The notes beneath the pieces were generated by a model, which was given only the letters and a program-made list of their open reading frames with translations, was not told the origin of the DNA and did not search any database. A program made the translations under genes and the position numbers. A stretch of 64,000 bases of DNA from Streptomyces diastatochromogenes (GTDB taxonomy: Bacteria; Actinomycetota; Actinomycetes; Streptomycetales; Streptomycetaceae). The stretch is from positions 62,001-126,000 of the forward strand of contig NZ_MCGQ01000027.1 in assembly GCF_002242805.1 (NCBI RefSeq), read 5' to 3'. Shown piece after piece: positions 50,352 to 58,952 of this stretch. Numbering within the stretch: the stretch's first letter is position 1; every line of letters begins with the position of its first letter.

Positions 50352-50363
50352 GAAAGCGCTTTC
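50352..50363. promoter_or_regulatory. GAAAGCGCTTTC palindrome, LacI-type operator
   Basis: A perfect 12-bp palindrome with central GCGC upstream of the pectate lyase gene. Central-CG palindromes of this size are typical LacI/GalR-family sites controlling carbohydrate genes. It differs from the CGAAATATTTCG site of the neighbouring xylanase, indicating a separate regulator. Confidence 0.5.
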
Positions 50364-50441
50364 TCCGACCGTAGGGAGGTGCCATGAGCGCGTCAATAGC
50401 CTTGTGCTTGATCAGAATTCAGTGACATGAACCGGAGGTGG

Positions 50442-51365
50442 CTATTCTCCGGGGGCGAGGGTGCGCGCCAGGAGGCGGGCCGTGTCGGCGACCAAGGCGT
50501 TGTCCACGGGTGCGTCCTTGGCGGCCTTCGTGGACAGCACGGCCAGCACGACGGGTGTCCCCCGGGTCGTCCAGGCGACGCCGATGTCGTTGGCGGTGGC
50601 GTAGTCCCCGGTCCCGGTCTTGTCGCCGAGGACCCAGCCCTGCGGCAGCCCGCGACCGAAGCGTTCGGCGCTGGTGGTGTTGCCCTTCAGCCAGGTGACG
50701 AGCTGCTCGCGGCCGGTGCCGTCCAGGGCCCGGCCCAGGGTCAGCCGTTCGAAGCTCCGCCCGATGGCCTCCGGTGTCGTGGTGTCGCGCGGGTCGCCGG
50801 GGACGGCGGTGTTCAGGTCGGTCTCCCAGCGGTCGAGCCGGCTCACCCGGTCGCCGAGCGACCGGAAGAAGCGGGTGAGGCCCTCCGGCCCGCCGATCTG
50901 GCGCAGCAGGAGGTTGCCGGCCGCGTTGTCGCTGTACTGGATCGCGGCCGCGCACAGGTCGCCCACCGACATGCCGGTGGCCAGGTGCTCCTCGGTCTTC
51001 GGCGAGTTCGGCAGGATGTCGCGCGGCGGGTAGTGGATCACCCTGTCCAGCGGCGCGCAGCCGCCGTGGTCACGCAGTACGGCCGCCGCCGCGAACGCCT
51101 TGAACGTCGAGCACATCGCGAACCGCTCCCCCGCGCGGTACGCCACGGTCCGGCCGGTGCGCACGTTGTGGGCGTACACACCGAGCCGCGCGCCGTACCG
51201 CTGCTCCAGATCGCCCAACTCGGTGTGCGGGTCGGCCGTTCCGCTCCCCGGGTCGGCCGAGGCGGTCGGCGCGACCGCGGCGGGGGCGATCACGGCGGCG
51301 GTGGTGAGGGCGAGACCGGCCTGGAACAGGCGGCGGCGCGGCAGAGGGGTGCTGGCACTGGTCAT
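50442..51365 (-). CDS. blaL: Class A beta-lactamase
   Basis: A 307-residue exported beta-lactamase. A Tat-type signal PRRRLFQAGLALTT precedes the catalytic domain. Active-site motifs are complete: MCSTFK (S70-xx-K73), YSDN (S130-D-N132), RWETDLN (E166) and GDKTGTGDY (K234-T-G). Cys next to Ser70 is common in Streptomyces and some carbapenem-hydrolysing enzymes. It is divergent from a BlaA-like LysR gene, as in S. cacaoi, so induction by beta-lactams through BlaA is likely. ATG 51365 follows GGGAG. Confidence 0.92.
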   Translation of the reverse strand: MTSASTPLPRRRLFQAGLALTTAAVIAPAAVAPTASADPGSGTADPHTELGDLEQRYGARLGVYAHNVRTGRTVAYRAGERFAMCSTFKAFAAAAVLRDHGGCAPLDRVIHYPPRDILPNSPKTEEHLATGMSVGDLCAAAIQYSDNAAGNLLLRQIGGPEGLTRFFRSLGDRVSRLDRWETDLNTAVPGDPRDTTTPEAIGRSFERLTLGRALDGTGREQLVTWLKGNTTSAERFGRGLPQGWVLGDKTGTGDYATANDIGVAWTTRGTPVVLAVLSTKAAKDAPVDNALVADTARLLARTLAPGE

Positions 51366-51470
51366 GTGCGGAGTTCTCCCTGGTCATCCGTCATCGGTTT
51401 GGTGGATCTTCGACGGGGACCAGCGAAACAGCAGGACTCCACCCATGTCCAAGAGAGATCTTTGAACCCC

Positions 51471-51489
51471 TCATGACTTATTGATATGA
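51471..51489. promoter_or_regulatory. LysR-type T-N11-A box between blaL and blaA
   Basis: TCAT (51471-51474) and ATGA (51486-51489) are separated by exactly 11 bp, a perfect dyad form of the LysR recognition motif. It ends 7 bp before the blaA start and about 105 bp upstream of blaL. BlaA probably binds here to control both genes. Confidence 0.55.
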
Positions 51490-51496
51490 CTGCTGG

Positions 51497-52495
51497 ATGG
51501 ATCTCCTCGCGCACCTGGAGGCGTACGTCGCGACCGTCGACGAGTCGAGCTTCTCGCGCGCGGCCGACCGGCTCGGGATCGCCCAGCCGCTCCTCAGCCG
51601 CCGTATCAAGACACTGGAGGCCCACTTCGGAGGCCTGTTGTTCGACCGTTCGCGGCGGCAGGTCACGACGACGGAGCTGGGCCTGCTCCTGCTTCCGTAC
51701 GCGCAGGACGTGCTGGACCGGGCTCAGCGGCTCGGGCAGGTCGCCCGGTCGGCCCGCCGGGCGCAGGTGCGTGCCGTGGGCGTGCCCATGGACTGCGCAC
51801 CGGTGGCGCTGGCGCGGGTCATCCGCGCGGCCACCGAACGCGGGATCACGCTCGGCATGCGCGAACTGCCGCCGGCGGAACGGGTCTCCGGGCTCGCCGA
51901 CGGCTCGCTCACGTACGCGCTGGTGCGCGTCCCCCGGGAGCAGGCCGGGGTCCGGGTACCGCTCGGCCTGGCGTCGGCCGCACCGTCCGAGGCGCCGGAG
52001 CCGGCGGCCGTAGGAGCGAGCGGCGGGCGACGGCGCGCGATCCATCTGGAGGACCTGCGGCCACGCCGGAGCCGTCACGGTGAACTTCCTGCCGTGCTGC
52101 CCGTTCTGACCCTGACCGAGGACCAAGTGCCGTACGCACACGACAGGTTGGTTCGCGCCGCCGCCCGAGCCGGCCTGCCGGAGGGCCTGGTCCGGCCGGC
52201 CGGACCGGCGGCGACGGCCCTCGCCGAGACCCTGGCCGGTGGAGCGCTTCTGCTGTGTGCCGAGCCGTTCGCCCGGCAGCACGGGGCGAGTTGGGCGCCA
52301 CTGGCCGATACCGCACTGCACCGGGGGTACGACGTGCAGGGGGCACGAGGTCGGCCCGCAGCAGTGGACGTACCCGATTGGCTGACCGCGCTGCTCGCGG
52401 CGGCGGCCGGTGCCCCGGCCGGAGCGCCGGACACGCTCCGGCTGCCCGGGCCGGTGGCCGAGGACGCCTCGTCGCGGCTGGCGGCACGCGGATGA
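51497..52495 (+). CDS. blaA: LysR regulator of beta-lactamase (BlaA-like)
   Basis: A 332-residue LysR protein. The helix-turn-helix is clear (SFSRAADRLGIAQPLLSRRI, about residues 18-37), while the effector domain is Ala/Pro/Arg-rich and unlike the common LysR type. Location between divergent blaL and overlapping blaB matches the S. cacaoi bla locus. A T-N11-A box lies just before its start. ATG 51497 has weak ribosome-site support; an alternative ATG at 51486 is in another frame. Gene name by synteny and domain type. Confidence 0.8.
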   Translation: MDLLAHLEAYVATVDESSFSRAADRLGIAQPLLSRRIKTLEAHFGGLLFDRSRRQVTTTELGLLLLPYAQDVLDRAQRLGQVARSARRAQVRAVGVPMDCAPVALARVIRAATERGITLGMRELPPAERVSGLADGSLTYALVRVPREQAGVRVPLGLASAAPSEAPEPAAVGASGGRRRAIHLEDLRPRRSRHGELPAVLPVLTLTEDQVPYAHDRLVRAAARAGLPEGLVRPAGPAATALAETLAGGALLLCAEPFARQHGASWAPLADTALHRGYDVQGARGRPAAVDVPDWLTALLAAAAGAPAGAPDTLRLPGPVAEDASSRLAARG

Positions 52496-53427
52496 GCGCG
52501 GAACCGGTGCACCGCCCGGCCTGCGTGGCCGGGGACGGAGCCCTGCTCGACGTCGCCGAGGCGGTCGCGGCGGACTGGGCGGCGCTCGGAGTCCGTGGCT
52601 CGTTCCTCGCCCGCAACCTGGACTCGGGCGAGCAACTCGGCTTCGACGTCGACGAGGCGATGCCCCTCGCCTCGGTGGTGAAGGTGCCGCTCGCCCTGGT
52701 CGTGCTGGACCGGATCGCGGCCGGGGAACTCGACCCGGCGCGCCCGGTCACCGTCGACCCGGCCACCAGCAGCATCGGTCCCACCGGACTCGCGGCGTTC
52801 CGGCACCCGGCCACCGTGGCCGTCGGCGACCTCCTCCTCCTGATGCTCTCGGTGAGCGACAACGCCGCCGCCGACGCCCTGTTCGACCTGGTGCCGGTGG
52901 CGGAGGTCGACACCCGCCTGCGGGCGTGGGGGTGCGCGGGGATACGGGTACGGCACCGGATGAACCACATGTACGAGTGCGCGGCCGGAGCTGCCGGCAA
53001 CGACTTCTCGCTCGCGCTGGAACTGGCCGTCCGCGACGAGCGTGCCGGACGGCACACCATCGAGACCCTGGACCCGGCCCATGCCAACCTGGGCTCGGCC
53101 TCGGCGCTCGTGGACCTGCTGCAGCACGTGTGGACGGACGAGATCTCCCAGCCCCTGGCGACGGCCGAGCTGCGCCGCCTGATGGGCTTCCAGGTATTCA
53201 CCCAGCGGCTGGCGAGCGAGCTGCGCGCGGACACGCTGCGGTGGAGCGGCAAGACGGGCACCTTCCTCCACCTACGACACGAGATCGGGGTCGTGGAGGC
53301 CGAGTCCGGAGACCGGGTCGCCCTGGCCGCGCTCACCCGCGCGGACCGGCGGGCCGGCCTGGCCCCGGACATCGACCTCGCGATGGGAATCGGCGCACGG
53401 CGGGCGTTCGAGGCGTTGCGGGGGTGA
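52492..53427 (+). CDS. blaB: BlaB-like serine beta-lactamase/PBP-fold protein without export signal
   Basis: A 311-residue protein of the serine penicillin-recognising fold, starting MSAEPVHRPACVAGDG with no signal peptide, so cytoplasmic. Motifs: PLASVVKVPLAL (S-xx-K), SVSDNAAADAL (SDN) and RWSGKTGTFL (KTG). Glu166 context is not evident. It overlaps blaA by 4 bp (ATGA). In S. cacaoi BlaB is needed for beta-lactamase induction but is not itself a beta-lactamase; the same regulatory role is inferred. Confidence 0.8.
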   Translation: MSAEPVHRPACVAGDGALLDVAEAVAADWAALGVRGSFLARNLDSGEQLGFDVDEAMPLASVVKVPLALVVLDRIAAGELDPARPVTVDPATSSIGPTGLAAFRHPATVAVGDLLLLMLSVSDNAAADALFDLVPVAEVDTRLRAWGCAGIRVRHRMNHMYECAAGAAGNDFSLALELAVRDERAGRHTIETLDPAHANLGSASALVDLLQHVWTDEISQPLATAELRRLMGFQVFTQRLASELRADTLRWSGKTGTFLHLRHEIGVVEAESGDRVALAALTRADRRAGLAPDIDLAMGIGARRAFEALRG

Positions 53428-53580
53428 GGGGGCGGTTCCCGCACCCGGTCACGGCTGGGCCGAAGGGCCCCGGGTGGGGCCGAGTGACCTGTTGTGGGTG
53501 GGACCGGATGAGCACAGGCTGGAATCAGGAGCCCCACGGTCGCCGGGGCTACCGGATCTGCGGCGAAGGGAGCTGGAGCG

Positions 53581-54039
53581 ATGACCTCCGTCACCACCAT
53601 GAGCGCGGCCCTGCCCCCCGAGCATCGCGTACAGCTGATGCAGCTCGCCCGCGAGGTCTCCTTCGAGGCCGGGACGCGGCTGTTCGAGGAGGGCCGGCGC
53701 GCCGACCGCTTCTGGATCGTACGGACCGGCACCGTCGCCCTCGACCTGCATGTGCCCGGCCGTCGTCCCGCCGTCATCGAGTCGATCGGGCACGGCGAGC
53801 TGGTCGGCTGGTCCTGGCACTTCCCGCCCCACCTGTGGCACCTGGGCGGCGAGGCGATGACACCGGTGCGGGCCTGGGAGTTCGACGCGGAGCCGGTCCG
53901 GGCGATGTGCGCCACCGATCCCGGTTTCGGGCGGGCGATCGCGGTCTGGATCGGGCTCGTGGTGGCCCAGCGGCTGCACGCCTCCCGGGTCCGGCTGCTC
54001 GACCTCTACGCCCCCTACGGGAGTGGTGGCCTGGAATAG
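53581..54039 (+). CDS. Cyclic-nucleotide-binding domain protein without DNA-binding domain
   Basis: A 152-residue protein made almost entirely of one CRP/FNR-type beta-roll: SFEAGTRLFEEGRRADRFWI, VRTGTVALDLHVPG, SIGHGELVGWSWHFPP and a C-terminal helix. No helix-turn-helix follows. Such stand-alone domains are found in redox/dormancy gene sets of actinobacteria. ATG 53581 follows GGAG. The phosphoketolase/stress-protein group is next to it but on the other strand. Confidence 0.72.
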   Translation: MTSVTTMSAALPPEHRVQLMQLAREVSFEAGTRLFEEGRRADRFWIVRTGTVALDLHVPGRRPAVIESIGHGELVGWSWHFPPHLWHLGGEAMTPVRAWEFDAEPVRAMCATDPGFGRAIAVWIGLVVAQRLHASRVRLLDLYAPYGSGGLE

Positions 54040-54144
54040 CCGGACTCCGTCGGCATCACGGCCCTGGAGAGCTGTCCGGACCGGTTGACGCGGCTCCGCC
54101 GGGCATGACCGACCGGGACCGACCGACGCGCCGGGCAGGCTCAG

Positions 54145-54174
54145 CCCCTGCCCCTGCCCCTGCCCCTGCCCCTG
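54145..54174. repeat. Five tandem CCCCTG units
   Basis: CCCCTG repeats five times without interruption (54145-54174), followed by CCCC, in the short gap between the convergent cNMP-binding and Rv1733c-type genes. Such hexamer arrays are prone to slippage. Confidence 0.9.
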
Positions 54175-54181
54175 CCCCGGC

Positions 54182-54784
54182 TCAGGTTCCGCCACTGCTG
54201 TAGTTCCGCCACTCGGGGCCGATCCGCTTCCATTCCTCGTCCCACTCGGACATGCGTCGGCGCATGCGCCAGGTGCGGACCACCCAGCCCCCGGTCCAGA
54301 CGGCCACGCCGGCCGAGGCGGCGGCGAGCACGCCGGTCAGGGCCGACTGCAGGGTCGCCTCAGCGGTGGAGGGAGGCGGCGACACCATCCGGTTCGCGGG
54401 GTCCGTCCACACCGTGAGCCGGCTGCCGGCCGGGGCGCCCGGGTAGACCTTGGCCCGGTCGGTGTGCACCGAGCCGTCCGCGGCCGTCCAGCGCACGGTG
54501 GCCCACACCCGGCCGTCGTCGTAGCCACCGCCGGACGGCGGGGTCCGGGCCGCGTCGTCGGTCAGCACCGCCGTCACCGCGTGGACCTGGGCCCGCCGCG
54601 CGGCGAACGACGAGTCCACCGACAGGGCCGCCGCCGCGCCCGCGACGATGCCGACGAGCAGGACGAGGGTCCAGGTGGCGAGCACGATCCAGGCCTCGAC
54701 GACGTCGCTGTGCCGCCGGAGCGGGTTGCGACGCCATCGCCACCAGCGCAGCCGGGTCACACTCATGGGAGGTGTCCGCGTCAT
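54182..54784 (-). CDS. Rv1733c-type membrane protein
   Basis: A 200-residue protein with two membrane spans (about 31-54 and 141-163) around an extracytoplasmic domain (VHAVTAVLTDDAARTPPSGG, WATVRWTAADGSVHTDRAKV, YPGAPAGSRLTVWTDPANRM). A basic N-terminus with RWWRWRRNPLRRHSDVVEAW and the PGxxxGSxVxVWxDxxG pattern match the Rv1733c family, whose mycobacterial member belongs to the DosR dormancy regulon. ATG 54784 follows AGAGGAGG. Confidence 0.75.
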   Translation of the reverse strand: MTRTPPMSVTRLRWWRWRRNPLRRHSDVVEAWIVLATWTLVLLVGIVAGAAAALSVDSSFAARRAQVHAVTAVLTDDAARTPPSGGGYDDGRVWATVRWTAADGSVHTDRAKVYPGAPAGSRLTVWTDPANRMVSPPPSTAEATLQSALTGVLAAASAGVAVWTGGWVVRTWRMRRRMSEWDEEWKRIGPEWRNYSSGGT

Positions 54785-54906
54785 CGGTCGCCGCCTCCTC
54801 TCGCATACCGGCGGCCACCGGGCAGGGCGTGCGGGCCCGCTCGGCGTCCGGGTCCGGGCCGAGGTCCGGGTGACGCCCGCCACGACCCGACCCGATCCGG
54901 GTAGGC

Positions 54907-54936
54907 GGTGTACGACACGGCACGGTGTCGTACACC
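54907..54936. terminator. 12-bp perfect hairpin upstream of the Rv1733c-type gene
   Basis: GGTGTACGACAC (54907-54918) pairs with GTGTCGTACACC (54925-54936) around GGCACG. It lies about 150 bp past the phosphoketolase stop and 123 bp before the Rv1733c-type start. It may end the phosphoketolase transcript or act as an operator. The rest of the 303-bp gap holds only a weak BON-like coding remnant. Confidence 0.4.
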
Positions 54937-55087
54937 CGGCCGCTGAGCGCCACCCCACCATCGTGCACCTCGAAACGGATCGGTGCCGCCCGCAGACAGA
55001 AAGAGCCGTACGACGACGCAGGACGGGACCCCTCGGGACAGGCCACCGGTGTGGTGTCCCGGACGGTCCAGGGCCCGGGCAGCCGGT

Positions 55088-57469
55088 TCAGCTGTGCCAG
55101 CTCCAGTCGGCGACCTCCGGCAGGTCGGTGCCGTGTGCGCGGATCCAGTCGTGGTGGCGGGTGCGGGCGTCGGCCATGGCCTGGCGTACGCCGGCGGCCT
55201 GCGTCGCGAGGCCGGGCACGCGGTCGATGACGTCCATGACGAGCCGGTAGCGGTCGAGGTCGTTGCGCACGACCATGTCGAACGGGGTGGTCGTGGTCCC
55301 GGACTCCTTGTAGCCACGCACATGCAGGTTGTGGTGGCCGGTGCGGCTGTAGGCGAGGCGGTGGATCAGCCACGGGTAGCCGTGGTAGGCGAAGATCACC
55401 GGTCTGTCGGCGGTGAACAGTCCGTCGAACTCGAAGTCGGTCATCCCGTGCGGATGGTCCTCGCGCGGCATCAGCCGGGTCATGTCGACCACGTTGACCA
55501 CCCGCACCGCCAGGTCGGGCAGGTGCCGGCGCAGCAGCTGCGCGGCGGCCAGCACCTCCAGCGTGGGTACGTCACCCGCGCAGGCCAGGACGACGTCCGG
55601 TGTGCCGCCGTTCTCGGTGCCGGCCCACTCCCAGATCCCGGCGCCGCGGGCGCAGTGGACCCGGGCCTGGTCCAGGGACAGCCAGTCGAAGCACGGCTGC
55701 TTGCCCGCGACGATCACGTTGACGTAGTCCCGGCTGCGCAGGGCGTGATCGGTCACGGAGAGCAGGGTGTTGGCGTCCGGCGGCAGATAGACGCGCACCA
55801 CCTCGGGGCTCTTGTTGAGGACGTGGTCGACGAAGCCGGGGTCCTGGTGCGAGAAGCCGTTGTGGTCCTGGCGCCAGACGTGCGAGGTCAGCAGGTAGTT
55901 GAGGGAGGCGACGGGGGCCCGCCAGGGCAGCCGGCGCGAGGTCTTCAGCCACTTGATGTGCTGGTTGACCATGGAGTCGACGATGTGCACGAACGCCTCG
56001 TAGCAGGAGAACAGTCCGTGCCGGCCGGTGAGCAGATAGCCCTCCAGCCAGCCCTGGCAGAGGTGTTCGGAGAGGATCTCCATCACCCGGCCGTGCCGGT
56101 CCAGGTGTTCGTCGACCGGAAGTGTCTCGGCCTGCCAGGCCTTTCCGGTGGCCTCGAAGACGGCCTCGAGCCGGTTGGAGGCGGTCTCGTCCGGTCCGAC
56201 GAGCCGGAAGTCCCGTCGCTCGCCGGTGTCCCGCATGACCCGTTCGAGCAGACCGCCCAGGACCCGGGTGGGTTCGTGCAGGGTCGTGCCGGGTTTGTCG
56301 ACGGGTACGGCGAAGCCTGCCAGGGCCGGCAGGGGCAGCTCGCGGAGGAGGAGGCCGCCGTTGGCGTGCGGGCTCGCGCCGAGCCGCTTCGTCCCCTCGG
56401 GGACACAGGCGAGGACGTCCGCGACGGGCCGGCCGTCGGGGCCGAACAGTTCCTCGGGCCGGTACGAGCGCAGCCACTCCTCCAACTGCCGCAGGTGCTC
56501 GGGGTTCTCCTGGACTCCCGGCAGCGGGACCTGGTGGGCGCGCCAGGTGCCCTCGACGGGTTCGCCGTCCACCTCGGCCGGGCCGGTCCAGCCCTTGGGG
56601 GTGCGCAGCACGATCACCGGCCAGCGCGCCCGCTCGCCGCCGCCCTCCTCGCGGGCGGTGTGCTGGATCCGGGCGATGCGGTCCAGCGCGTCGTCCATCG
56701 CCGCGGCCATGGCGCGGTGGACCTGCTGCGGATCGTCGCCGGTCACGTGCAGGGGTTCGTGGCCGTATCCCCGCAGCAGTGCGTCGAGTTCGGGCTCCGG
56801 CAGGCGGGACAGCACGGTCGGGTTGGCGATCTTGTAGCCGTTGAGGTGCAGGATCGGCAGTACGGCCCCGTCGTGCACCGGGTCGAGGAACTTGTTGGAG
56901 TGCCAGGAGGCGGCCAGCGGTCCGGTCTCCGCCTCGCCGTCGCCGATCACACAGGCCACCAGCAGGTCCGGGTTGTCGAGGGCCGCGCCGTAGGCGTGTG
57001 CGAGCGAGTAGCCGAGTTCGCCGCCCTCGTGGATCGAGCCCGGGGTCTCAGGGGCCACGTGGCTGGGCACTCCGCCCGGGAAGGAGAACTGCCGGAACAG
57101 CCGCTCCATGCCCGGCGCGTCCCGTGACACGTCCGGGTACGTCTCGCTGTAGCTGCCCTCCAGCCAGGAGTTGGCGAGGACCGACGGTCCGCCGTGCCCG
57201 GGACCCCACACGCACAGCGCGTCGAGGCCGCGGGCGCTGATCACCCGGTTGAGGTGGGTGTACACGAGGTTCAGGCCGGGGGACGTGCCCCAGTGGCCCA
57301 GCAGCCGGGGCTTGATGTGCCCCGGCTTCAGCGGCTCGGTCAGCAGCGGGTTGGCCATGAGGTAGATCTGGGCCGCCGCGAGGTAGTTGGCGGCGCGCCA
57401 GTGCGCGTCCAGGGTGCGCAGTTCGTCGTCGGTCGGTGCCGTGGCGTCCGGCTGGGCGGCCTTGGACAT
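55088..57469 (-). CDS. xfp: Phosphoketolase (xylulose-5-P/fructose-6-P)
   Basis: A 793-residue thiamine-diphosphate enzyme that splits xylulose-5-P or fructose-6-P with phosphate into acetyl phosphate and a shorter sugar phosphate. The N-terminus (AANYLAAAQIYLMANPLL, GHWGTSPGLNLVYTHLNR), GPGHGGPS, SPGGVPSHVAPETPGSIHEG split in conserved blocks, the ThDP signature VIGDGEAETGPLA, and C-terminal YHGYPWLIHRLAYSRTGHHN all fit Xfp. Full length. ATG 57469 follows GGAG. It is grouped with two universal stress proteins, fitting a low-oxygen energy role. Confidence 0.93.
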   Translation of the reverse strand: MSKAAQPDATAPTDDELRTLDAHWRAANYLAAAQIYLMANPLLTEPLKPGHIKPRLLGHWGTSPGLNLVYTHLNRVISARGLDALCVWGPGHGGPSVLANSWLEGSYSETYPDVSRDAPGMERLFRQFSFPGGVPSHVAPETPGSIHEGGELGYSLAHAYGAALDNPDLLVACVIGDGEAETGPLAASWHSNKFLDPVHDGAVLPILHLNGYKIANPTVLSRLPEPELDALLRGYGHEPLHVTGDDPQQVHRAMAAAMDDALDRIARIQHTAREEGGGERARWPVIVLRTPKGWTGPAEVDGEPVEGTWRAHQVPLPGVQENPEHLRQLEEWLRSYRPEELFGPDGRPVADVLACVPEGTKRLGASPHANGGLLLRELPLPALAGFAVPVDKPGTTLHEPTRVLGGLLERVMRDTGERRDFRLVGPDETASNRLEAVFEATGKAWQAETLPVDEHLDRHGRVMEILSEHLCQGWLEGYLLTGRHGLFSCYEAFVHIVDSMVNQHIKWLKTSRRLPWRAPVASLNYLLTSHVWRQDHNGFSHQDPGFVDHVLNKSPEVVRVYLPPDANTLLSVTDHALRSRDYVNVIVAGKQPCFDWLSLDQARVHCARGAGIWEWAGTENGGTPDVVLACAGDVPTLEVLAAAQLLRRHLPDLAVRVVNVVDMTRLMPREDHPHGMTDFEFDGLFTADRPVIFAYHGYPWLIHRLAYSRTGHHNLHVRGYKESGTTTTPFDMVVRNDLDRYRLVMDVIDRVPGLATQAAGVRQAMADARTRHHDWIRAHGTDLPEVADWSWHS

Positions 57470-57517
57470 GGGGACTCCGGAGATCGTCGTCGGTTGCCGG
57501 CAAGTGTGCCGGGAATG

Positions 57518-58351
57518 TCAGGAAAGGTCGGGTACCACGGCGACCGGGCATGCCGCGTGGTGGAGCACCCCGTGGGCGACCCGGCCGAGCTGCGGGCCGA
57601 AGTGCCCCGGGCGGCGCCGGGTACCCACGACCAGCAGGTCGGCATCGTGGGAGGCGGCCAGCAGGGCGTCGCGGGTACGGCCCGTGACGGTGTGCCGCCG
57701 CACCTCCAGGCCGACCGGTACGTCCCGCAGCGCCTTGTCCAGCGCCAGGGCTGCGTCCGGCTCCCGCTCGGCACTGCCCAGCAGGCTGTGACGCAGCACG
57801 TGTACGGCCTCCAGGGGTACCCCGCGCAGGCCGGCCTCCGCCGCGGCGAACCGCAGGGCCGCCGAGCCCGCCGTCTTCTCGTCGACGCCCAGGACGACCC
57901 TGCCGCCGGCCCCGGGGCGGACCTGGTCGTCGTGGCCGCCCGGCAGCACGATCACCGGGCAGTGCGCGTGCTCGGCCACCGTCACGCCGACAGAGCCGAG
58001 GAGCGCCTCGGTGACGCCGCTGCGGCCGCGTTGGCCGAGGACCACCGCGAGCGCGGACTGGCTCTCCCGCACCAGTGCCTGCTCCGGTTCCTCGGGCAGC
58101 ACCTCGGTGGTGATCCGCACGTCCGGTTGCCTGCGGTGGGCGCGCCGCTCGGCGGTCTCCACGATGTCCTCGGCCATCACCTGTTCGGACGGTCTGTCGG
58201 AGCCCCGGCCGAGGGAGGCACCCTCGTAGCGCTCCCACACGGACGCGTACACGAGCCGCAGCGACGCGCGGCGCAGGGCCGCCGCGTCCGCCGCCCAGTC
58301 CACGGCTCTCAGGCTCGGCTCGGAACCGTCCACGCCGACGACGAGGGGCAT
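57518..58351 (-). CDS. Universal stress protein, two UspA domains
   Basis: A 277-residue cytoplasmic protein with tandem UspA domains (about 1-140 and 150-277). The first starts LVVGVDGSEPS and ends GQRGRSGVTEALLGSVGVTV, the second has VVLGVDEKTAGSAA and VVGTRRRPGHFG; the G-x2-G-x9-G(S/T) ATP motif is clear in the first and partial in the second. It precedes phosphoketolase by 48 bp on the same strand. ATG 58351 follows GGGAGG. Confidence 0.88.
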   Translation of the reverse strand: MPLVVGVDGSEPSLRAVDWAADAAALRRASLRLVYASVWERYEGASLGRGSDRPSEQVMAEDIVETAERRAHRRQPDVRITTEVLPEEPEQALVRESQSALAVVLGQRGRSGVTEALLGSVGVTVAEHAHCPVIVLPGGHDDQVRPGAGGRVVLGVDEKTAGSAALRFAAAEAGLRGVPLEAVHVLRHSLLGSAEREPDAALALDKALRDVPVGLEVRRHTVTGRTRDALLAASHDADLLVVGTRRRPGHFGPQLGRVAHGVLHHAACPVAVVPDLS

Positions 58352-58394
58352 GACCGCCCCCTCCCGGGGTGAGGAATCCATCGCGTGCCCGGTC

Positions 58395-58838
58395 TCAAGC
58401 CGTCCCGGGGCGCACGACCACCACCGGGCAGGCGGCGTGGTGCGTCACGTGCTGGCTGACGGAACCCAGCAGGGCGCGGGCGAACCCGCCGTGCCCCCGG
58501 CTGCCGACGACCAGGCACTCGGCGCCCTCCGCGGCCCTGAGCAGGACCTCAGCGGGGTTGCCGTGCACCACCAGCGGCCGTACCGAGCCGACCGCCTCCG
58601 CGCCGAGCGCCTCGGTCAGTTCCCGCGTCATCCGCTCGCGGGCGTCCTCCTCGTCGACGTCCAGGTCCACCGCCGGCGCCGACCAGCCGTACAGGCCCGG
58701 CAGCTCCCAGGCGGCCACGGCGTCCACGGTGCCGCCGACGAGCCCGGCGTAGCGGACGGCCCAGCGCAGGGCCGCGTACGAGGACGGCGACCCGTCGACA
58801 CCGGCCACGATCCGGGGCCGGGAATCCTCCGTGTCCAT
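58395..58838 (-). CDS. Universal stress protein, single UspA domain
   Basis: A 147-residue UspA protein: IVAGVDGSPSSYAALRWAVR at the N-terminus and VVGSRGHGGFARALLGSVSQ, the ATP-binding glycine motif, near the C-terminus. ATG 58838 follows GAGAGGTGGG. With a 43-bp gap to the next usp gene it begins the usp-usp-xfp transcription unit. Confidence 0.88.
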   Translation of the reverse strand: MDTEDSRPRIVAGVDGSPSSYAALRWAVRYAGLVGGTVDAVAAWELPGLYGWSAPAVDLDVDEEDARERMTRELTEALGAEAVGSVRPLVVHGNPAEVLLRAAEGAECLVVGSRGHGGFARALLGSVSQHVTHHAACPVVVVRPGTA

Positions 58839-58952
58839 GCGTCCCACCTCTCTCACGGCCAGAGCACCGGCCTCGCCGTTCGGTCCCCCATGCCCCACGC
58901 TGCGCGAGGTCGCGCCGCGCCGCCACAGCAGCGCATCCGGCGGTATGAGGCC

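Noticed and set aside
54121..54180. CRISPR-like array
   Set aside because: The repeat unit is only 6 bp without spacers; no CRISPR repeats or cas genes are seen anywhere in the window.
54785..55087. Possible BON-domain remnant (IRFEVHDGGVALSGRV)
   Set aside because: Only one short block looks BON-like, without a start or stop that makes sense; could be chance.
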